Of a DNA stretch of 54,771 nt, positions 17,242 through 25,773 are shown piece after piece; the stretch's first letter is position 1; each line of letters starts with the position of its first letter. This DNA comes from JAWXUC01 sp044432975 (GTDB taxonomy: Bacteria; Pseudomonadota; Alphaproteobacteria; RF32; CAG-239), in assembly GCA_044432975.1 (NCBI GenBank), contig JAWXUC010000010.1, forward strand, positions 1-54,771, written 5' to 3'. A program made the translations under genes and the position numbers. Below the pieces are notes generated by a model. That model ran no database searches, had not been told where the DNA came from, and saw only the letters and a program-made list of their open reading frames with translations.

Positions 17242-17639
17242 GCAAAATCCCAAATTTAGATATTGCTTTAGAAGACATTGCAACTCTACCTTTTGCAGAG
17301 CTTAAGGCTTTATATAATTATCTTATTGGCGGAGAAACCCAATCAACCCGTAAGAGTTTTTACATTGTCAGAGTTACCCATCGTCTGCAAGAATTGCGAT
17401 TTGGTGCTTTAGATAGCAAAACTAAGCAACTCTTAGAAGAATATGAGGCAGAGCCACAAAACAACAAGGCTCTTCCTGTTGGTGCCGAGATTGTTAAAAA
17501 GTTCAAAGGGCAAGTTTATAAACTCAGAATTGTCGAGGGTGGTTATGAGCTTAATGGAAAGTTTCATAAATCGCTTTCAGGTGCTGCCTTGGCAATTACG
17601 GGCCGCAAAATTTATGGTCAGGCGTTTTTCGGATTATAG
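17238..17639 (+). CDS. DUF2924 protein
   Basis: A 133-residue basic protein recognised as DUF2924 from IATLPFAELKALY, RRLQELRFG-like HRLQELRFGAL, PVGAEIVKKFKGQVYKLRI and FHKSLSGAALAITGRK. The family is found mostly in alphaproteobacterial prophages and integrative elements, nearly always beside a large serine recombinase, as here. It probably helps DNA recombination or binding, but its biochemical role is not established. It is coupled by ATGA to the small gene upstream and sits 9 bases before the recombinase start, so these form one operon. Confidence 0.85.
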   Translation: MSKIPNLDIALEDIATLPFAELKALYNYLIGGETQSTRKSFYIVRVTHRLQELRFGALDSKTKQLLEEYEAEPQNNKALPVGAEIVKKFKGQVYKLRIVEGGYELNGKFHKSLSGAALAITGRKIYGQAFFGL

Positions 17640-17648
17640 GAGAAAATT

Positions 17649-19262
17649 ATGCGTTGTGCAATTTATACTAGAAAATCATCAGATGAAGGGCTTGATAAAG
17701 AGTTTAACACCCTAGAGGCTCAAAGAGAAGCTTGTGAAAATTATATAAAATCGCAAGTTCATCAAGGTTGGGAGATTGTTCCTAAAGCTTATGATGATGG
17801 TGGTTTTAGTGGTGGCAACATGAACCGCCCTGCGTTTCAAGAACTATTAAAAGATATTGAAGCAGGCCTTGTTGATATGATTGTGGTTTATAAGATTGAT
17901 CGTCTAACCCGTTCGCTAACAGATTTTTCTAAAATGATTGAGATTTTTGACAAGCATAATTGCTCTTTTGTGTCTGTTACGCAAAGTTTTAATACCGCAG
18001 ACAGTATGGGTAGACTTATGCTAAATGTGTTATTATCTTTTGCTCAGTTTGAAAGAGAGGTTTCTGGCGAGCGTATCAGAGATAAAATCAAAGCTAGCCG
18101 AGCCAAAGGAATGTGGACTGGTGGCGTTGTGCCTTGGGGTTATCAGGTGGTTGATAAAAAGCTTGTTATTAAAGAAGACGATGCTAAGGCGATTAAATAT
18201 ATGTTTGAAATGTATCTTTTGCACAAATCAACCATTGCGGTGGCAAATCTTTTATATGACCAAGGGTATCAGGCATATCGCCGAGATGCTATTCATAGAA
18301 TGCTTAAAAATCCGATTTATATTGGTAAGGTTAAGCATAAAACAGATATTTATCAAGGACAGCACGAGGCTATTATTGATGAAGCAACTTTTAACCAAGT
18401 ACAAGAAATCTTAAAAACTAAAAACATTGCCAAACGCTCTTGTCTATATAAAAAGAACGAAATTGGAATTTTGCGAGGGCTCTTAACTTGTGGCTGTTGC
18501 AACACTTCTATGACACCAGCAAATTGCCAAACTAGAGGTATTAGGCGTTATTATTACACTTCTACCAAGGCTCGTTATTATGGGCATAGGTATTGCCACA
18601 ATGGAGCAATTCCCGTACCTGTGCTAGATGATTGTATGTTAAAGATTATTGAGCCAATGCTGATAGATACTAAGGTTTTGCATATAATTATTCAAAAGCT
18701 AGCACCAGACAAGTCGGCTGAGATTTTTAAGATTATGCAAACTCCGCAAAACATCATTAGCAAAATGAGCGAGTTAGAAAAATCTTTGATGATGAGACTA
18801 CTTATTAAAAATATTACCATTCATTATGATACGCTAGAAATCATTTGGACAGAGTTTGCTATGGAGCTTCTGCCCGAGAAACTAAAACATTTAACTACAG
18901 ATAATGTAATGACAATGGACTTGCCTTTTATCAGAAGCAAGGGCTCTTTGACTATTAACCTGCCCGAAGAGGTGACAATTTTTCAAAATTACAACAATGA
19001 GCTGATCAAGGCTTTAAGCAGAGCTTTTAAGTATCAAAAACGCATTGCTAATGAAAATATCAGCATTAGAGATTTGGCAATAGAGCTTGAAATTGATGAC
19101 GGATATTTAGGCAGGCTCTTGCGTTTGACTTATTTAGCGCCAGACATCATCAAAAGCATTTTAGTAGGCACGCAGCCTCAAGGTTTGCTCTTGCAACAAT
19201 TAATCAGAAAAGAAATCCCTGCTATTTGGGCAGAACAACGTAAACTTTATAATTTTATTTAA
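17649..19262 (+). CDS. Large serine recombinase (site-specific integrase)
   Basis: Residues 1-150 form a resolvase catalytic domain with YTRKSSDEG, S10 being the likely nucleophile, and the arginine set around DRLTRSL and ERIRDKI. Residues about 155-260 are the Recombinase DNA-binding domain (GTVPWGY-like GGVVPWGYQV, NPIYIGKV), followed by a zinc ribbon (LLTCGCCNTSM...YRYCHNG). The C-terminal 200 residues are less typical and include a helix-turn-helix-like stretch. At 537 residues it is in the usual range for integrases that insert phages or islands into att sites. AGGAG precedes the ATG. It is the best candidate to have moved part of this island; I could not identify its att sites. Confidence 0.92.
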   Translation: MRCAIYTRKSSDEGLDKEFNTLEAQREACENYIKSQVHQGWEIVPKAYDDGGFSGGNMNRPAFQELLKDIEAGLVDMIVVYKIDRLTRSLTDFSKMIEIFDKHNCSFVSVTQSFNTADSMGRLMLNVLLSFAQFEREVSGERIRDKIKASRAKGMWTGGVVPWGYQVVDKKLVIKEDDAKAIKYMFEMYLLHKSTIAVANLLYDQGYQAYRRDAIHRMLKNPIYIGKVKHKTDIYQGQHEAIIDEATFNQVQEILKTKNIAKRSCLYKKNEIGILRGLLTCGCCNTSMTPANCQTRGIRRYYYTSTKARYYGHRYCHNGAIPVPVLDDCMLKIIEPMLIDTKVLHIIIQKLAPDKSAEIFKIMQTPQNIISKMSELEKSLMMRLLIKNITIHYDTLEIIWTEFAMELLPEKLKHLTTDNVMTMDLPFIRSKGSLTINLPEEVTIFQNYNNELIKALSRAFKYQKRIANENISIRDLAIELEIDDGYLGRLLRLTYLAPDIIKSILVGTQPQGLLLQQLIRKEIPAIWAEQRKLYNFI

Positions 19263-19273
19263 GGAGAAAAACA

Positions 19274-19612
19274 ATGCAAACAACCGGTTGGATTAAAATT
19301 CATAGAAGAGTTTTAGAATGGCAATGGTATACTGATGTTAATGTCAAAAATGTATTTTTACACATTTTGTTAAAGACAAACACAGAGCCAAAGAAGTGGC
19401 GCAATATAACGGTGCAAAGAGGTGAACATATAACAAGCATTGCCAATTTGGCTGAGGCTTTATACATGAGCCCAGATAAGATTAGAGGTGCGTTAAAAAA
19501 GCTAGAAGAAAGTGGAGAGATAAAAAGGTTCCCGACCAATAAATATACTAAGATTAGGGTTATTAATTTTGATCAATATCAAAAAAAGGAGCGTAGCAAA
19601 GAGACGTGTTAA
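19274..19612 (+). pseudogene. N-terminal fragment of a phage replication (DnaD/replisome-organizer type) protein
   Basis: The 112 residues encode a winged-helix N-terminal domain (GWIKIHRRVLEW, VQRGEHITSI, KIRGALKKLEESGEIKR, NKYTKIRVINFDQYQ) typical of phage replisome-organizer proteins that bind the phage origin. Full-length relatives continue through an Asn/Lys/Gln-rich linker to a DnaD-like domain. Here a stop comes at 19610, but the following DNA (ACAAATAAAGCAACAAGC) still encodes TNKATSK-like linker in another frame, so the gene is best read as frameshifted and decayed. AAGGAG lies upstream of the ATG, 11 bases after the recombinase stop. Confidence 0.6.
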
Positions 19613-20534
19613 CAAATAAAGCAACAAGCAAAATAACAAATAAGTAACAAAGTCAAAGTGGTGGTTTTATTAGCCTTGTTATTATTGGTGTTTTGAGCTG
19701 TAACAAACAAATTAACAAGAGGCGTAACAAATGATTAAAAAATAAGCAACACGAACTGCAACACTATAGCAACATAATAGCAACCCCAACTGCAACCATT
19801 GCAATGCCAATAAAACAAAGGCGTTGCTATAGGTTGGCAACCAACACTTCAACCATAAAGCAACCAATAAGCAACACGAACTGTAACACACAGATTGTTA
19901 AACAAATGTTAGCAAAATGTCATGATAATGTCAGGCTTTAAATGGCGGTTTTATTAGGGTTTGCAAAGAATGTGATAGTTTGTTGTTGTTAAAGTTTTGT
20001 TAAAACAATGTCAGAATTTGCCCAAAGAAATCCCAAACAAACTCAACATCAATCCCTAACAATTAAGAATAAGAAGAATTATAAGAATAAGAAGAAGTAA
20101 AAGAAGTTTAAAAGAAAATAATATAAATATATGAAATATTTATATTATAAAAGAAAAGCGAGGATTTTTAATTTTAAGATAAATCCAATAAGGAGTGAGA
20201 GCAAGCCCCTGTAACAAAGTTGCACAATAATTAAAATAAGATTGTCGTTGCATTTATTTTTTAATTACAACTAATAGTATGCCTCTAATCTTGCGACAAC
20301 GGGTTCGGCAATAGGAGTGTTTAGTTTTTAGGTATCTTTATCATTTTCAACCAATGTGCTCTCTGAGAGGCTGAAAAATAGCGTTTTTATTTGTGAATAC
20401 TTAAAGGCAAAACTTAAAAACAGCGGTAGCTGCAAGAAAAGGAAAAGTTCCGCCCCGCCCGCCACTGGTTTTTTCTAGTTGCTTTAACTAGGTTTTAATA
20501 TATATTAGTGTATTATTTTTCCAGGGAGTCGTTT
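19613..20534. other. Gene-free decayed phage-derived region with short repeats
   Basis: No gene is supported here. The first 500 bases are made of repeated CAACAA/AACAAATAAGCAAC units, including GCAACACGAACTG at about 19746 and 19872 and GGCGGTTTTATTAG-like copies at about 19663 and 19943. Then AAGAATAAGAAGAA repeats run to about 20115. This pattern fits an expanded and frameshifted low-complexity linker of the replication gene upstream. Near the end CTAGTT-GCTTT-AACTAG (20475-20491) is a small hairpin just before the next gene's leader. Confidence 0.5.
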
Positions 20535-21506
20535 ATGGAAAATAATATTATAATATATCAAACAGAAGATGGCCAAACAGGAATTGATGTTCGCATAGAA
20601 AAAGATACTGTTTGGTTAACACAAAAACAAATGGCAGAGCTTTTTGATAAGAATGTTAAAACTGTTAATGAGCATATAGGAAATATTTTTAAGGAAGGAG
20701 AGTTGGTTAAAGATTCAGCTATCCGGAATTTCCGGATAACTGCGGCAGATGGGAAAAGTTATGATACAATTCATTATAATCTTGATGTCGCAATATCTGT
20801 TGGTTATAGGGTTAAATCTAAAAGAGGTACACAATTTAGAATTTGGGCGACAAATACTTTAAGAAAATATCTTGTTGATGGCTATGCCTTAAATGAAAAG
20901 CGTTTGCAAGAAAAGACACAACAAATAAAAGAGCTGCAAAATTCTATTGGACTTCTTAATCGTTGCATTGAGAATCAAGCAAAAGATTTAGATCAGGCAA
21001 TGGTATTAAGTAATCTTATGGCTGAATTTTCTGTTGGTTTAACTTTGTTAGATGATTTTGACAATCAAAGACTTGATAATAAAGGAAAAACCAACGCTGA
21101 AGCTGTTAAAATCTCTACTCAAGAGTTTTTAGAAGTGGTTGAGAAGATGAAGCCAGAGTTTGGTTCAAGCATTTTTGCTAACCCTAAAGATGATAGCTTT
21201 GATAGTTCAGTTAATCAAATATATCAATCAATTGGTGGGGAGGATTGTTATCCAACTTTGGAAGAAAAAGCAGCAATGCTGTTATATTTTGTGGTTAAGA
21301 ACCATAGTTTTTCTGATGGCAACAAAAGAATAGGAGCAAATTGCTTTTTATATTTTATGCAACAAAACAAAATGCTTTATAAAAATGACAAGGCAATTAT
21401 TGATAACGCAACTCTTGCTGCCATAACACTTTTAATCGCAGAAAGCAAACCAGCAGAGCGTGAAACCGTTGTGAAAATTGTAATTAGTATCTTAAATCGT
21501 TCATAA
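20535..21506 (+). CDS. RhuM-family protein with C-terminal Fic/Doc domain
   Basis: Residues 1 to about 125 match the RhuM virulence-protein family (YQTEDGQTGIDVR, TVWLTQKQMAELFDKNVKTVNEHI, YNLDVAISVGYRVKS, QFRIWATNTLRKYLVDGYA), which includes a DNA-binding-like wing. A short coiled coil follows. The C-terminal half has the Fic/Doc signature HSFSDGNKRIGA, close to HxFxDGNKR, which catalyses AMP or phosphate transfer to protein targets. The ATG at 20535 has AGGGAG at the right distance; an upstream in-frame ATG at 20508 lacks one. Such fusions are often orphan toxins or toxin-antitoxin-like modules on islands. It follows phage-derived DNA and precedes the restriction locus. Confidence 0.85.
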   Translation: MENNIIIYQTEDGQTGIDVRIEKDTVWLTQKQMAELFDKNVKTVNEHIGNIFKEGELVKDSAIRNFRITAADGKSYDTIHYNLDVAISVGYRVKSKRGTQFRIWATNTLRKYLVDGYALNEKRLQEKTQQIKELQNSIGLLNRCIENQAKDLDQAMVLSNLMAEFSVGLTLLDDFDNQRLDNKGKTNAEAVKISTQEFLEVVEKMKPEFGSSIFANPKDDSFDSSVNQIYQSIGGEDCYPTLEEKAAMLLYFVVKNHSFSDGNKRIGANCFLYFMQQNKMLYKNDKAIIDNATLAAITLLIAESKPAERETVVKIVISILNRS

Positions 21507-21842
21507 TTAAAAATTATTTTAAGCAAAATCAAAGGTGTGGGTTTAAATTCTAGTGCATGGGTCCTTCCTGCAACTTTTTTGTATGCGGGGGACAAAGCCG
21601 CTTTATTTTTTTAGCGTTTGCCTTTTTCATAAGGTGGTCAGTGGTCAGATGCAATCCTCGCAACCCCTTATTTTCCGCCATTTTTATAAACCTATGAAAT
21701 TAAGGTTATCACTTTAGGTTGTCACTATAATTTTAAGGTGGTCACTAGGTGGTCAGTTGAGTGAAAAACACAATAAAAGACTGGACTTTTAGCTCTTTCC
21801 AAGCATTCATTGAGTTGTAATAATAAATAATGAGGTACAGAT
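21507..21842. other. Gene-free gap with GGTCA-type short repeats
   Basis: I see no gene. Repeated AAGGTGGTCA, GTGGTCAG and GTCACT(T/A) motifs occur at about 21640, 21700 and 21738-21760, some in opposite orientation, which could be binding sites or the relic of a coding repeat. GGACAAAGCCGCTTTATTTTTTT (split around 21590-21616) may form a weak terminator for the RhuM-Fic gene. Confidence 0.35.
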
Positions 21843-22205
21843 ATGAAAAACAAACACAAATTCAAATATGACAATATAAAACCCAATCCCACAGCGGATT
21901 TTGAAAAAACTTATAACGAGGCTTGTAGGCTAATCTCGCATCTGCAAAATTGTCTTCAGCAATTAACAGCATCAAATAAAGCTATATTAGAAGCACAACC
22001 TAAAGAAGTTCCCATTTATCCAGACATAAAAGTAAAACTAAGCAACGCAGATGGTAATGCTTTTGCCATAATCGCAAAATGCTCTAACGCCATGCAAACT
22101 GCTGACATCCACCCTGCAATACAAGACCTCTTCAAATCTCAAGCTATATCTTCCGACTACTCTAACCTCTTAACCACCTGCCATAAATGGTTTGGTGTGG
22201 AGTAA
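21843..22205 (+). CDS. Hypothetical protein
   Basis: A 120-residue protein with a clear ATG; the upstream AATGAGGTACAG gives a weak GAGG site. It has a helical first half (YNEACRLISHLQNCLQQLTASN) and a middle section DIKVKLSNADGNAFAIIAKCSNAM reminiscent of small phage or plasmid proteins of unknown role. No known catalytic motif is visible. It sits alone between the RhuM-Fic gene and hsdM and ends 140 bases before hsdM. Confidence 0.55.
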   Translation: MKNKHKFKYDNIKPNPTADFEKTYNEACRLISHLQNCLQQLTASNKAILEAQPKEVPIYPDIKVKLSNADGNAFAIIAKCSNAMQTADIHPAIQDLFKSQAISSDYSNLLTTCHKWFGVE

Positions 22206-22345
22206 TAATAAAAACACAACTAAAAGTTTTAGTGTTAAAGTTAATGAATATTAAAAACTTACTAATATTATAGAGTCTTTTATTTGCATTTTAAAATAAA
22301 GTTAGCTATAGTTCTTTATATTATATTTTTTTAAGGGTTAAACAC

Positions 22346-23812
22346 ATGATAACTGGAATTGTTAAAAACAAAATAGATAAAATCTGGCAAGATATTTGGG
22401 CGGGTGGCATGACTAACCCTATAACAGTTATTGAACAACTAACTTATTTAATGTTTATTAAAAGCCTTGATGATAAAGAGCTAGAAACAGAACAAATGGA
22501 AAATTTAGGTGCCGTCGGTTTGAAAAAAATATTTCCGCAAGATGTTTCTGGGCAATCTATGCGTTGGAATGTCTTTAAGAATAAATCTTCTGAAGAAATC
22601 TTTGAAACCATAAAAGATAAAGTGTTTCCGTTTATTAAAAACATTAGTGGTTCAGAAAATACAGCATTTGCTCAATATATGAGTGATGCTATTTTTATGT
22701 TTCCAACTCCGCAAATTGTGCAAAAAGTGGTTACAGGTTTAGATGATTTATATGAGCATGATTTAACAGGAGTTGATATTCAGGGTGATTTATATGAATA
22801 TATGTTAGATAAATTGGCAACTTCTGGCAAAAATGGACAATTTAGAACCCCTGCACAAATTAGAAACTTAATGGTTGAATTGTTGCAACCTTCGCCGGAT
22901 GATATGATTTGCGATCCAGCTTGTGGAACTGCTGGCTTTTTAATTTCTAGTGCAGAATATGTGCGTAAAAATTATGAAAGCAAAATGAATGCAGAAAATT
23001 GGGACTTTTATGCAAACAAAATGTTTTCAGGTTTTGATATGGATAGAACCATGTTAAGAATTTCTGCGATGAATTTAATGTTGCACTCTATAACTAATCC
23101 AACTTTAGAGTATAAAGATAGTACTTCAAAATCTAATTATATTGAAGGTTTGTATGATATTATTTTAGCAAATCCACCATTTGCAGGGGCTATTGATAAA
23201 GAAAGCATTAATGATGAATTAAAAAGAGTTGTTGATACATCAAAAACAGAGCTGTTGTTTGTGGCATTGTTTTTGAAAATGTTAAAAAAAGGTGGAAGAT
23301 GTGCCTGCATTGTTCCTGATGGGGTTTTATTTGGCACAACAAAGGCTCATAAGAGTTTGCGTAAAGAGTTGGTAGAGAATCATCATCTTCACGCAGTTGT
23401 CTCAATGCCTTCAGGTGTGTTTAAGCCTTATGCTGGTGTTTCTACTGCAATTTTAATATTTACCAAAACAACAGCAGGCGGAACAGATAAAGTTTGGTTT
23501 TATGATATGAAAGCTGATGGGTTTAGTCTTGATGATAAAAGAAATCCTGTTGATGCTAATGATATTCCAGATATTATTGCAAGATACAAAAACTTTGAAG
23601 CGGAAAAAGATAGAGCTAAAACAGAACAAAGTTTTATGGTAGATAAGACAGATATTGTTGCAAATGATTATGATTTATCAATCAACCGTTATAAAGAAGT
23701 AGTTTATGAGAAGGTTGAGTATGAAGCGCCAAGTGTAATTTTAGATAGAATAGAAACCTTAAGTGCAGAAATTAGCCAACAAGCCAAAGAAATTAAGGCG
23801 CTTATTTCTTAA
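22346..23812 (+). CDS. hsdM: Type I restriction-modification DNA methyltransferase subunit (HsdM)
   Basis: The 488-residue protein has the HsdM N-terminal helical domain (KIWQDIWAGGMTNP, LTYLMFIKSLDD) and an N6-adenine methyltransferase core with DPACGTAGF (SAM binding) and the catalytic NPPF in LANPPFAG. It methylates adenine in the target chosen by HsdS, and with HsdR forms the restriction complex. Length is normal for the family. It starts with ATG after AAGGG. It is the first gene of the locus, but the next gene is not hsdS: a RloA/RloB pair and a membrane-protein gene intervene. All key motifs are intact. Confidence 0.95.
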   Translation: MITGIVKNKIDKIWQDIWAGGMTNPITVIEQLTYLMFIKSLDDKELETEQMENLGAVGLKKIFPQDVSGQSMRWNVFKNKSSEEIFETIKDKVFPFIKNISGSENTAFAQYMSDAIFMFPTPQIVQKVVTGLDDLYEHDLTGVDIQGDLYEYMLDKLATSGKNGQFRTPAQIRNLMVELLQPSPDDMICDPACGTAGFLISSAEYVRKNYESKMNAENWDFYANKMFSGFDMDRTMLRISAMNLMLHSITNPTLEYKDSTSKSNYIEGLYDIILANPPFAGAIDKESINDELKRVVDTSKTELLFVALFLKMLKKGGRCACIVPDGVLFGTTKAHKSLRKELVENHHLHAVVSMPSGVFKPYAGVSTAILIFTKTTAGGTDKVWFYDMKADGFSLDDKRNPVDANDIPDIIARYKNFEAEKDRAKTEQSFMVDKTDIVANDYDLSINRYKEVVYEKVEYEAPSVILDRIETLSAEISQQAKEIKALIS

Positions 23813-23829
23813 CATAATATATAAAAAAC

Positions 23830-23857
23830 TTGACATTTAAAATTATTTAATTATACT
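23830..23857 (+). promoter_or_regulatory. Promoter inside the restriction locus, before rloA
   Basis: TTGACA (23830-23835) and TATACT (23852-23857) with a 16-base spacer lie 43 bases ahead of the RloA-like start in the only sizeable gap after hsdM. The inserted genes can thus be expressed separately from hsdM. Confidence 0.6.
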
Positions 23858-23900
23858 TTCAATACATTCTTTGTTAAAAACAAACACAGAAAGGGTTGAA

Positions 23901-25175
23901 ATGTTAGTTGAATTTAAATTTTCTAATTTTAGAAGCTTTAAGAGCGAAGTGGTTTTTTCTATGGAGCCAGTGTCCTTAAATGGTAATAACTACAATGTGG
24001 TTGAGACTAACTTAAAAAAAATTCCACAAATTTATAGATCGTCAGGTATTTTTGGTGCCAATGCATCTGGTAAGTCAAATTTATTTAAGGCTTTATTTGT
24101 TTTTCAAAAAATTATAAAGTCTAGCCATAAGGCGGATTTAGATAAAGAACTGTTTGTAGATAGTTATGCCTTAAGCGCTAAAAACTCAAATGAGCCAACT
24201 TTTTTTGAAATTTCTTTTGTTGTAGAAGGTGTTTTTTATAGATATGGTTTTAAATATAACAAAAAAGAAGTTTTAGAAGAATCCTTATATCAATCAGATA
24301 TTTCAGAAAGCGGAACTGCAAGAGAAAAAAGAATTTTTATTAGAAATGGTAAAAATGTAGAAAAAAGTGCTGGAATCAAACAATCTTGGATTGATGAACT
24401 GGCATCTAATAGATTATTTTTATCAGAGCTTATTAATTTAAGATCTTGCAAGTTAGATAACATTCTTGCGGTGTACTCTTATCTTGTTAATAATATTAAA
24501 ATAACAGAAAATACAACATCTAGAGGCATTTCTTTTGATATGATAAAAGAAGGCAAAGGGCAAGGTGTTTTAAATTTGGTGAAAAAAGCAGATTTAGGCT
24601 TAGATGATATTTTTGTTAAAAATGTTGATAAAGAAGAAGTTGCTAAAATGATGGCAGAAGTTTCTGAAAGTGATAATAAAGTAAAAAAAGCTTTTTTAGA
24701 AATGATTTTTTCTGACAATGAAGATGTATATGATATTAAAAGCAGTCATATAGCAGAAGATGGAAAGAAGAAAGAGTTTGATTTTGATGATATGGAATCT
24801 AAAGGAACAAAAGTCTTTTTAGCCATTATAGGCCCAGTTGTAAAGGCGCTAGAAAAAGGGGCTGCATTATTTGTTGATGAAATAGATGCTTCGCTGCATC
24901 CGTTGTTAATTAAGCATTTGGTATCTATTTTTAATAGTTCTGACAGTAATCCTAACAATGCACAGTTGATATTTACATCTCATGCACATTATTTAATGGA
25001 TGGAGATTATTTAACTAGAGATCAAATTTGGTTTACTAGCAAAGAAAATAACAATGGTTTTTCTTCAGAGTTATATTCTTTGAGTGATTTTGATGAAAAT
25101 AGAAAGAAAAAATCTTTTTATGAATCATATATGTATGGTGTTTATGGTGCTTTGCCAAAAATAAAGGAACTATAA
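23901..25175 (+). CDS. RloA-like AAA ATPase (AbiLi-type), first copy
   Basis: A 424-residue ATPase of the AAA_21/COG1106 group: LVEFKFSNFRSFKSE at the start, Walker A GANASGKSN around 53-61, the Walker B FVDEIDASLHP and an FTSHAHYL switch near the end, an ABC/SMC-like arrangement. RloA genes are known as R-linked ORFs inside type I restriction loci, and homologues with RloB form AbiL-like abortive-infection systems. I chose ATG 23901 (GAAAGGG just upstream) rather than an in-frame TTG at 23871. The RloB-like gene follows after 3 bases. By analogy with related ATPase-TOPRIM pairs it may sense infection and control the RloB nuclease; this is inferred. Confidence 0.87.
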   Translation: MLVEFKFSNFRSFKSEVVFSMEPVSLNGNNYNVVETNLKKIPQIYRSSGIFGANASGKSNLFKALFVFQKIIKSSHKADLDKELFVDSYALSAKNSNEPTFFEISFVVEGVFYRYGFKYNKKEVLEESLYQSDISESGTAREKRIFIRNGKNVEKSAGIKQSWIDELASNRLFLSELINLRSCKLDNILAVYSYLVNNIKITENTTSRGISFDMIKEGKGQGVLNLVKKADLGLDDIFVKNVDKEEVAKMMAEVSESDNKVKKAFLEMIFSDNEDVYDIKSSHIAEDGKKKEFDFDDMESKGTKVFLAIIGPVVKALEKGAALFVDEIDASLHPLLIKHLVSIFNSSDSNPNNAQLIFTSHAHYLMDGDYLTRDQIWFTSKENNNGFSSELYSLSDFDENRKKKSFYESYMYGVYGALPKIKEL

Positions 25176-25178
25176 ACT

Positions 25179-25772
25179 ATGGCACGCCTAAGAAAAATAC
25201 GCAAAACTAACCCTGTTTCTTTAATAATTTGCGAAGACACAAAGTCATCTAAGCATTATTTAACAGGGTTTAGTCAGTATTATGGATTAGGTTTAACAGT
25301 AGAAAGTGCTTATGGTACAAGTGCAAAAAATGTTGTTGAAACTGCAGAACAAAGAAAAAAGCATTTTAATAAACATGATATCCCTTTTGATATAATAGGT
25401 TGTGTGTTTGATAAAGATGATGACGCTATAGATAAAATAACATCATCTATTGAAAAGTGCAAAAAACAGAAGTTCTTGTATGGTTATTCTAATCCTTGTT
25501 ATGAATATTGGCTTTTGTTACATTATAAAAAAACAGACATGGCATTTACATCTGCTGCCGAATGTTGTGAAAAATGTTTAACAGAATACAACGCAAAGTA
25601 TAACACTTCATTAACAATAAAAGATCTAAAAGCAAAAACACACATTTTTAATAATGAAGATTATCTAACCGCCCAAAAAAACGCAACCGCCTTAGGCTTA
25701 ACAGACATAAACAACACTTATACTAATATGCACGAATTTTTAGCTGAGCTTTTGGCTGAGAGGGGGAAGTAG
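25179..25772 (+). CDS. RloB-like TOPRIM-type nuclease (AbiLii-type), first copy
   Basis: The 197-residue protein belongs to the RloB family: an acidic residue early in ICEDTKSSKHYL, then VFDKDDD near 90, matching TOPRIM-type metal-binding positions, and SNPCYEYWLLLHY, a hallmark of the family. These proteins are thought to be nuclease effectors partnered with RloA. The start is 3 bases after the rloA stop, so the two are co-translated. Its stop TAG is followed 1 base later by the next ATG. All family features are present; the target nucleic acid is unknown. Confidence 0.85.
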   Translation: MARLRKIRKTNPVSLIICEDTKSSKHYLTGFSQYYGLGLTVESAYGTSAKNVVETAEQRKKHFNKHDIPFDIIGCVFDKDDDAIDKITSSIEKCKKQKFLYGYSNPCYEYWLLLHYKKTDMAFTSAAECCEKCLTEYNAKYNTSLTIKDLKAKTHIFNNEDYLTAQKNATALGLTDINNTYTNMHEFLAELLAERGK

Positions 25773-25773
25773 G

